DNA of 64,000 nucleotides from Burkholderia anthina (GTDB lineage Bacteria > Pseudomonadota > Gammaproteobacteria > Burkholderiales > Burkholderiaceae): positions 372,001 to 436,000 of the forward strand of contig NZ_CM003768.1 of assembly GCF_001547525.1 (NCBI RefSeq). The letters run 5' to 3'. Position numbers and translations under genes: made by a program. How positions within the stretch are numbered: position 1 is the stretch's first letter; each line of letters begins with the position of its first letter. The notes beneath the pieces were generated by a model. It had not been told where the DNA came from, made no database searches, and was given only the letters and a program-made list of their open reading frames with translations. Positions 58,801-64,000 of this stretch are shown here, in pieces.

Positions 58801-60014
58801 AGGCGCGCCGGCAGCGGCAGCCCGCGGATGAATTCGCTGAGGATACCGAGATCGACGCGGTCGCCGACCACGCTGAGCAGTTGTCCCTGGGTCGCGGTCG
58901 GCACGCGGTAGCGTGCCGTCAGCGTCGACAGCGCGAGCGAGCGGGCGAGCGGCGTGCCGTCCGGCAGCGGCGGCTGGCCGAGCTCCGCATTGAAGCGCGT
59001 CAGGTGCAGCGTGTAGTCCTGGCCCGCATCGAGCGCCATGTCCCAGCCGAAGCGGACCGTCGGCACGTCGAGCCGCGGCTGCGTCGGGCGCACGCGCAGC
59101 GCGACGTCGGCGCCTTGCAGATCGCCGCCCGCCGAGCGCAGGTGGCCGTCGCCGAAGGTCGCCCAGATTGCGTTGTCGATCCGGCCCGCGTGGATCGTGA
59201 GCGGCATGTCGAGGTAGCGCGCGAGCGTCTGCAGGTCGACCGGGCCGGTCGACAGGTACGCGTCGCCGGTCCAGTTCGACGGCTTGCCGATCGGCGCGAG
59301 CGGCTTGTGCCTGAAGCGCGCGCGGAAATCGAGCGGGCCGAGCAGCAGCGTGCCGTTCGCGGGCGCCTGCAGCGCGGCCTTGTGCACGCGGCCGTCGTTG
59401 AGCACCGCGAGCCGGATGCCCGACAGCACGAGCTCCGGTGCATCGTGCTGCGCGTCGCGCCAGCGCAGCGTGCCGCCGCGCAGCACGATCGCCTCCTGTT
59501 TCAGCAGCCACGTGCCGAACGTGTCGTTGCCGCCGTGGGTGGTGGCCACGCCGACGCCCGCGACGCTCAGCGAGCCGTCGGCCGCACGCGCGACGACGAG
59601 GTCGGGCTGGTCGACGATCAGGCTCGACAGCGCGGGCGACAGCCGCAGCAGCGACATCCACGACAGCGCGGCCGTCGCGTGCGGCACCGACAGCGCGACC
59701 TTGCCGTCGCGGCCGCGGATCGTCAGGTTCGTGAGCTCGACGCCCGGCTGCATGCCGGACCAGTTCGGGGAAAGCTTGCCGATCGAAAGCTGCGCGTGGA
59801 GCTTGTCGGATACGGCACGCTCGATGCGCGGGCGGTATTCGTCGATGCGCGGCAGCAGCACGTAGCGCAGCCCGAGGAACGCGCCGGACGCGACGAAGTA
59901 GGTGCCGATCCCGACTGCCAGCGTCACCCTGAACACGCGACGCAGGACCGGGTGATCGTGCTTCGGAGGTCCCGCTTCGGGCGCAGCTACGGCGGATTCC
60001 TGACGGTCGGACAT
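55815..60014 (-). CDS. yhdP: YhdP-family AsmA-like protein (phospholipid transport)
   Basis: A 1399-residue protein with one N-terminal transmembrane helix (about 26-50: VFRVTLAVGIGTYFVASGAFLGL) and a long periplasmic beta-rich region of repeated beta-taco type, ending in an AsmA-like C-terminal domain. E. coli YhdP spans the periplasm and carries phospholipids to the outer membrane. The region near 1280-1390 (KVDPGAAKLLGVLSLQSLAR, FRDVVGKGLPFDKITGTGRI) is the best conserved in the family. It is the first gene of yhdP-nit-tldD and is divergent from glnE. Confidence 0.92.
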   Translation of the reverse strand: MSDRQESAVAAPEAGPPKHDHPVLRRVFRVTLAVGIGTYFVASGAFLGLRYVLLPRIDEYRPRIERAVSDKLHAQLSIGKLSPNWSGMQPGVELTNLTIRGRDGKVALSVPHATAALSWMSLLRLSPALSSLIVDQPDLVVARAADGSLSVAGVGVATTHGGNDTFGTWLLKQEAIVLRGGTLRWRDAQHDAPELVLSGIRLAVLNDGRVHKAALQAPANGTLLLGPLDFRARFRHKPLAPIGKPSNWTGDAYLSTGPVDLQTLARYLDMPLTIHAGRIDNAIWATFGDGHLRSAGGDLQGADVALRVRPTQPRLDVPTVRFGWDMALDAGQDYTLHLTRFNAELGQPPLPDGTPLARSLALSTLTARYRVPTATQGQLLSVVGDRVDLGILSEFIRGLPLPARLRNELIKIDPRGMVSNYHIEVERAKPAHADLADEDGRMGAAPIVRYRFLGDLQGISFAAQEPPPGLSPRGHPRAGWPGVENLWGRVDANETGGSAHIDTVNAAVTVPGEFDEPRLTFDRLRGNAKWTITPAPGDRHARVDVSLPDLLVSNPDAEIAVSGSYTNPGHGRGSLDLRADFARASVARIPRYLPTGMSEHLRDYLGHALQDGKVTKGASIVARGPLEKFPFEHEPDAGVFHIVAPFTGGRFEPTPYPPRKLANGTPSVWPALDGIDGVFELAQNKLRFDIERARYKRVTLTKVAGRIDDLGNPSHSPLIIDGHAQGPLADLIDYADNSSLGTMSGHIGQRIDAQGPASLALKITIPQHVPHPHTHVEGALAFGGNTLSTSGVPPLSALRGSVRFTEAGASLHGLSGRFLGGPVRANGTFRSHGPYAVDVDGRLALDAARGLNLHGAAAALLEHVVGDAPYQVAVRGAPGRLPDVSAQSDLTGVALNFPAPFAKPAGTPMPFRFTLQPAPQADGKRLEHADLTLGPVSATYLLDATRGQPLRAVRGAMGIHRMPDMPQDGVSAAVDVAELDADAWLALAHTLRPDTPRAPAPPAAPRVDFASFAPKRFAFHFGTLKLLKRNWENVIVGASHVDDLWQANIASNQVSGYLSWAPGGGHNGAGVLNARLAKLVVPQSAQHDLVGRAMNLPTPTDRPMPSIDLIVDQVVARDHDIGRLVVNARNIDEDGTPVWQLDKLELSNPAAKLTATGNWRTSRRALARGADENDAPRRTVFDFKLDIDNAGALLDRVGLPRTLADGHGSVTGKVGWRGGPTALDFPSLGGQVAVDLEHGKILKVDPGAAKLLGVLSLQSLARFLTLNFRDVVGKGLPFDKITGTGRISNGIARTDDFSMMTGPANVTVRGAVDLGTETQDLHAHVAPKISAGAAAIGAAIINPLLGVGVLAANYALSETLSHAFALDYAITGSWAHPHIERVRSDQGKMNHGPADASSH

Positions 60015-60247
60015 GCGGCGGACGGGCGGCGATATGGTAGTTTTGCAGACTGACGTTGAAATGTATCACACGGGTTCGTGTCGGCGGCCGTTGGGGGCCG
60101 TACGGCACGGGCTTTCCGGCGCGCGGCGTCGCGACGGGCGCACGCGCGTCCGGCGCGGCCGCGCCGAGTCCATTCGGGCCGGTCGGCAGCGGGGCGCGCA
60201 CACGCCGGCCCGCTGCCCGCCGGTCTTTCCGCCAGGCCCGCTTTTCG

Positions 60248-63052
60248 ATGACCGACGCTTCCGCCCTGCTCAGCACGTCCTATTCCCGATACCTTGCCCG
60301 CGCGGCGGCCGCCCGGCCCGCGCTGGCCGCGCAGATCGCCGCGTGGGCGGCCGCGCCGCTCGGCCGCGCGCGGCTCGACGCGCGCCTCACCGAGCTGCTC
60401 GCGACGCCGGCCGGCACGTCCGCGCCGGGCGAGGAGCAACTGAAGCGCGCGCTGCGGCAACTGCGGGCCGAGGCGTTCGGCGCGGTCGCGGAGCGCGACC
60501 TGCGCGGGCTGGCGGACGTCGCCGAAGTGACGGGCGCGATGACCGATCTCGCCGAAGTGGCCGTGCAGCGTTCGCTCGCGCTGCTGTCGGCCGAACTCGA
60601 GGCGCTGTACGGCGAGCCGCGCGGCGCCGACGGCCAGCGCGTCGTGCTCGGCGTGGTCGGGATGGGCAAGCTCGGCGGCCGCGAGCTGAACGTGTCGTCG
60701 GACATCGACCTGATCTTCGTCTACGAGGACGACGGCGAGACGACGGGCGGTACGCGTTCGCCGCTGTCCACGCAGGAATACTTCACGCGGCTCGGCCGGC
60801 GCCTGATCGGCGTGCTGTCCGAGGTCACGGCCGACGGCTACGTGTTTCGCGTCGACATGCGGCTGCGCCCGAACGGCGATTCGGGGCCGCTCGTCTGCAG
60901 TATCGGCATGCTCGAGGAATATTTCTACGTGCAGGGGCGCGAGTGGGAGCGCTATGCGTGGATCAAGGGGCGGCTCGTGTCGGAAGGCGACAGCGACGCG
61001 GCGCGGCGGCTCGCGGCGCAGCTCGAGTCGATCGTCAAGCCGTTCGTGTACCGTCGCTATCTCGATTTCGGCGTGATCGGCGCGATCCGTTCGCTGCACC
61101 AGCAGATCCGGCACGAAGCCGCGCGGCGGGCGTCGATGCGGCCCGACAAGGCCGACGACATCAAGCTCGGGCGCGGCGGGATCCGCGAGATCGAGTTCAG
61201 CGCGCAGGTGTTCCAGTTGATCCGCGGCGGCCAGGATGCGGAGTTCCGCGTGCGGCCGACGCTCGCGGTGCTGCGGCATGCGCAGGCGCGCGGGCTGATC
61301 GGCGACGACGTATGCGCGCGCCTGACCGACGCCTACCGTTTCCTGCGCACGCTCGAGCACCGGCTGCAATACCGCAACGACGCGCAGACGCACGCGATGC
61401 CGGTCGAGCCCGACGAGCGCGCGGCGCTGGCCGCGTCGCTCGGGTTTGCCGACTACGCGGCGCTGATGACGGTGCTGGACGAGCACCGGAACTTCGTCGA
61501 GGCGCAGTTCGACCAGATCTTCGCGGACAAGGTGAAGGGCGGCGGCCCTTGCACGGCCGGCGACGACACGGCCGCCGCGTGGATCTGGAGCGGCGCGCTG
61601 GCCGACGACGGCGAGGACGACGCGCTGGTCGCGCGCCTCGACGGCCTGGGCTTCGCCGATCCGGCCGCCGTGCTCGCGCGGCTGCGCGCGATCTGGCAAT
61701 CGTCGCGCTATACCGGGCTGCCGGAAAAGAGCCGGCAGCGCTTCGACAGCGTCGCGCAGCGCGCGCTCGACGCCGCGCCGACGATCGACGCCGCGCGCCG
61801 CGACGAGACGATCGTGCGCCTGTTCGACCTGCTGGAGACGGTCAGCCGGCGCGGCGTCTATCTCGCGCTGCTGACCGAATACCCGGCCGCGCTCGACCGC
61901 GTGCTGTCGGTGCTCGGCGCGACGCGCTGGGGCGGCGGCTACCTGATCCGCCACCCGCAGCTGCTCGACGAGCTGCTCGACGACGAGGCGATCGCGAGCC
62001 CGTTCGACTGGCCCGCGTTCAAGGAGGCGCTGCGCGCGCGGCTCGCCGCGGCCGACGGCCCCGAGCAGCAGATGGACCTGCTGCGCCATGCGCAGCACGC
62101 GGAGGTGTTCCGGATCCTGCTGATCGACCTGGCCGGGCAACTGTCGGTCGAGCACGTGAGCGACCGGCTGTCCGAGCTGGCCGACGCGGTGCTCGACGTG
62201 ACGATCGAAGTCGTCTGGTCGCAGCTCGCGAAGCGCCATCGCGACGTGCCGATGTTCGCGGTGATCGCGTACGGCAAGCTGGGCGGCAAGGAGCTCGGCT
62301 ATGCGTCCGATCTCGATCTGATCTTCCTGTACGACGATCCGGACGAGCGTTCGGCGGACGTCTACACGACCTTCACGCGGCGCCTGATCACGTGGCTCAC
62401 GACGGCGACCGGCGCGGGCGCACTGTTCGACATCGACCTGCGGCTGCGGCCGAACGGCGAGGCCGGGTTGCTCGTCACCGATCTCGACGCATTCCGCCGC
62501 TATCAACTGCGCGAGGGCGACGCCGCGAACACCGCGTGGGTGTGGGAGCACCAGGCGCTGACGCGCGCCCGCTACAGCGCTGGCGACGCGCGGATCGGCG
62601 CGGCTTTCGAGGCGATCCGCCAGCAGGTGCTGACGACGCCGCGCGACGGGGCGATCCTCGCGAAGGAGATCGTCGACATGCGCGGGAAGGTGTTTGCCGG
62701 CCACCCGAACCAGACCGGGCTGTTCGACCTGAAGCACGATCGCGGCGGGATGGTCGACATCGAGTTCATCGTCCAGTACTGGGTGCTGCTGCACGCGTCG
62801 AGCGACGCCGAGCTGATCCGCAATACCGGCAATATCGCGCTGCTGCGCGAGGTCGCGCGCTTCGGGCTGATGGGTGCGGACGAGGCCGAGCGCGTCGGCG
62901 CGGCGTATCGCAAGTACCGCAAGCTGCAGCACAAGCTGCGGCTCGACGGGATGGAGAAGGCGCGCGTCGATCCGGCCCTGGTGGCCGACGAGCGGGCGGC
63001 CGTGACGGCGCTGTGGGCGCGCGTGTTCGGGGCGGTCGAACCGGGCGTTTGA
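60248..63052 (+). CDS. glnE: GlnE, bifunctional glutamine synthetase adenylyltransferase/adenylyl-removing enzyme
   Basis: A 934-residue regulator of glutamine synthetase: the C-terminal half adenylylates and the N-terminal half deadenylylates, under control of PII. Both nucleotidyltransferase active sites are visible. The first is GMGKLGGRELNVSSDIDLIF near 138-157; the second is AYGKLGGKELGYASDLDLIF near 674-693. Start chosen at MTDASALLSTSYSRYLARA; the longer open frame before it has no family resemblance. It follows a 233-bp divergent region with yhdP. Confidence 0.95.
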   Translation: MTDASALLSTSYSRYLARAAAARPALAAQIAAWAAAPLGRARLDARLTELLATPAGTSAPGEEQLKRALRQLRAEAFGAVAERDLRGLADVAEVTGAMTDLAEVAVQRSLALLSAELEALYGEPRGADGQRVVLGVVGMGKLGGRELNVSSDIDLIFVYEDDGETTGGTRSPLSTQEYFTRLGRRLIGVLSEVTADGYVFRVDMRLRPNGDSGPLVCSIGMLEEYFYVQGREWERYAWIKGRLVSEGDSDAARRLAAQLESIVKPFVYRRYLDFGVIGAIRSLHQQIRHEAARRASMRPDKADDIKLGRGGIREIEFSAQVFQLIRGGQDAEFRVRPTLAVLRHAQARGLIGDDVCARLTDAYRFLRTLEHRLQYRNDAQTHAMPVEPDERAALAASLGFADYAALMTVLDEHRNFVEAQFDQIFADKVKGGGPCTAGDDTAAAWIWSGALADDGEDDALVARLDGLGFADPAAVLARLRAIWQSSRYTGLPEKSRQRFDSVAQRALDAAPTIDAARRDETIVRLFDLLETVSRRGVYLALLTEYPAALDRVLSVLGATRWGGGYLIRHPQLLDELLDDEAIASPFDWPAFKEALRARLAAADGPEQQMDLLRHAQHAEVFRILLIDLAGQLSVEHVSDRLSELADAVLDVTIEVVWSQLAKRHRDVPMFAVIAYGKLGGKELGYASDLDLIFLYDDPDERSADVYTTFTRRLITWLTTATGAGALFDIDLRLRPNGEAGLLVTDLDAFRRYQLREGDAANTAWVWEHQALTRARYSAGDARIGAAFEAIRQQVLTTPRDGAILAKEIVDMRGKVFAGHPNQTGLFDLKHDRGGMVDIEFIVQYWVLLHASSDAELIRNTGNIALLREVARFGLMGADEAERVGAAYRKYRKLQHKLRLDGMEKARVDPALVADERAAVTALWARVFGAVEPGV

Positions 63053-63126
63053 GTCGCCCGTTCGAATCGGGCGTACGATCGGCGGCGCGGGCCGGCCGCG
63101 ATCGACCGGCTGGCCTGCCGTAACAA

Positions 63127-63150
63127 AAGACCGGCGCATGCGCCGGTCTT
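63127..63150 (-). terminator. Terminator of recN
   Basis: Perfect 24-bp palindrome (AAGACCGGCGCA and its complement), followed on the minus strand by TTTTGTT. It lies between convergent glnE and recN. Confidence 0.8.
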
Positions 63151-63179
63151 CCCGCATTCGGGCCAACGTGGTGCCGGCG

Positions 63180-64000
63180 TCAGGCCGCCAGCATTTCCTT
63201 CGCGTGCTTGCGCGTCGTTGCCGTGATTTCGAGCCCGCCGAGCATCCGCGCGACTTCCTCGATACGGCTGGCGCGGTCGAGCGCGACAACGGTCGATACC
63301 GTGCCGCCGCGCTCGTCGGCGCCCTTCGCCACCTGGAAATGATGGTCGCCGCGCGCGGCGACCTGCGGCAGGTGCGTCACGCACAGCACCTGGCGGTCGC
63401 GCCCGAGCTGGTGCAGCAGGCGGCCGACCACTTCGGCGACGCCGCCGCCGATTCCCGTATCGACTTCGTCGAAGATCAGCGTCGGCGTCGGGCTCGCGGC
63501 GCTGGCGATGACCGCGAGCGCGAGGCTGATCCGTGCGAGCTCGCCGCCCGACGCGACCTTCGCGAGCGGGCGCAGCGGCACGCCCGGGTGCCCGGCCACG
63601 CGGAATTCGACCTGTTCCAGCCCGTGCGGGCCGCCGTCGGCGAGCGGCACGAGCGCGACTTCGAAGCTGCCGCCTGCCATCGACAGTTCCTGCATGCCGG
63701 CCGTGACGGCCGTGCCGAGCGCCTTCGCGGCCTGCGCGCGCGCCTTCGACAGGCGTTTCGCATCGGCGAGATAGGCTTCCCGCGCCTTGGCCTGCGCGGC
63801 TTCGAGCGCGCCGAGATCGGCGGCGGCGTCGAGCGCGGCGAGTTGCGCGCGGCGCGCCGCATGCTCCTCGTGCAGCGTGTCGGGCGGTAGCCGGAACTTG
63901 CGCGCGGTCGAGTGCAGCGCGTCGAGCCGCGTTTCGACCTGCGCGAGCCGCTCCGGGTCGAGATCGACGCGCTGGGCATAGTGCGACAGCGAATACACGG
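63180..64000 (-). CDS. recN: RecN, DNA repair ATPase (partial; 5' part outside window)
   Basis: SMC-like ATPase acting in double-strand-break repair. Only the C-terminal 270-odd residues are present; the frame is open past the right edge. The visible part starts within the coiled coil (EHAARRAQLAALDAAADLGALE). It includes the ABC signature KVASGGELARISLALAVI, Walker B LIFDEVDTGIGGGVAEVVG and the H-loop VTHLPQVAARGDHHFQV, ending in the usual RecN tail. Confidence 0.95.
   Translation of the reverse strand, partial: VYSLSHYAQRVDLDPERLAQVETRLDALHSTARKFRLPPDTLHEEHAARRAQLAALDAAADLGALEAAQAKAREAYLADAKRLSKARAQAAKALGTAVTAGMQELSMAGGSFEVALVPLADGGPHGLEQVEFRVAGHPGVPLRPLAKVASGGELARISLALAVIASAASPTPTLIFDEVDTGIGGGVAEVVGRLLHQLGRDRQVLCVTHLPQVAARGDHHFQVAKGADERGGTVSTVVALDRASRIEEVARMLGGLEITATTRKHAKEMLAA

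Noticed and set aside
54867..60053. A 1728-codon open frame on the plus strand opposite yhdP
   Set aside because: Composition is almost wholly Arg, Val, Ala and Asp without domains; it mirrors the codon bias of yhdP.

Overview
The window is high-GC (roughly two-thirds G+C) and densely coding. Gene content and order match the main chromosome of a betaproteobacterium of the genus Burkholderia, probably the B. cepacia complex: dusB-fis-purH, queA-tgt-yajC-secDF, recG-oxyR-katG-dps-ubiA, split pntAA/pntAB/pntB and the glcD-glcE-glcF block. This is inferred from protein character and synteny; the species cannot be fixed by reading alone. Almost everything is core housekeeping. No rRNA, tRNA, CRISPR array, insertion sequence or prophage was seen.

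Layout. 1-4.8 kb (minus): purH (3' part lies outside), fis, dusB, a ubiquinone-type hydroxylase and pepP. 5-9.2 kb: a GST (plus), then a membrane-anchored glutamate-synthase-like enzyme, mnmA and a Nudix hydrolase (minus). 9.4-12.4 kb (plus): proton-translocating transhydrogenase. 12.4-14.5 kb (minus): an orphan type VI secretion immunity gene (Tai4 family), a WYL regulator and a VOC protein with a perfect palindrome upstream. 14.8-22.5 kb (minus): rlmL-like methyltransferase, a large Gcr-type membrane protein and a pqiA-pqiA-pqiB-pqiC lipid-transport operon. 22.7-26 kb (plus): cytochrome b561, two YceI proteins and an MFS transporter. 26-27.15 kb: a small lower-GC islet of orphan and broken genes. 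27.3-33.4 kb (minus): secF, secD, yajC, tgt, queA.

33.6-41.8 kb (plus): recG, then the peroxide-defence set oxyR, katG, dps with two short unlisted ORFs around katG and an OxyR-like site, then ubiA. 41.9-49 kb (minus): proC, yggS, glcF, glcE, glcD and a D-lactate dehydrogenase-like flavoprotein. 49.2-51 kb (plus): cobalamin adenosyltransferase and flavohaemoglobin with an inverted repeat in its promoter region. 51.1-51.8 kb (minus): a Phd-VapC toxin-antitoxin pair. 51.9-60 kb (minus): DAHP synthase, tldD, a nitrilase-family hydrolase and yhdP. 60.2-64 kb: glnE (plus) and the C-terminal part of recN (minus).

The strongest regulatory discovery is in front of the DAHP synthase gene. A promoter with 17-bp spacing (53271-53299) is followed by a 21-codon leader ORF (53168-53233) whose residues 6-12 are all aromatic (Tyr, Phe, Tyr, Phe, Phe, Trp, Tyr). 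A perfect 10-bp terminator hairpin with a U-run follows (53106-53138), and a 9-bp antiterminator pairing is possible between them. This is the architecture of ribosome-mediated transcription attenuation, here apparently able to sense all three aromatic amino acids at the first step of the shikimate pathway.
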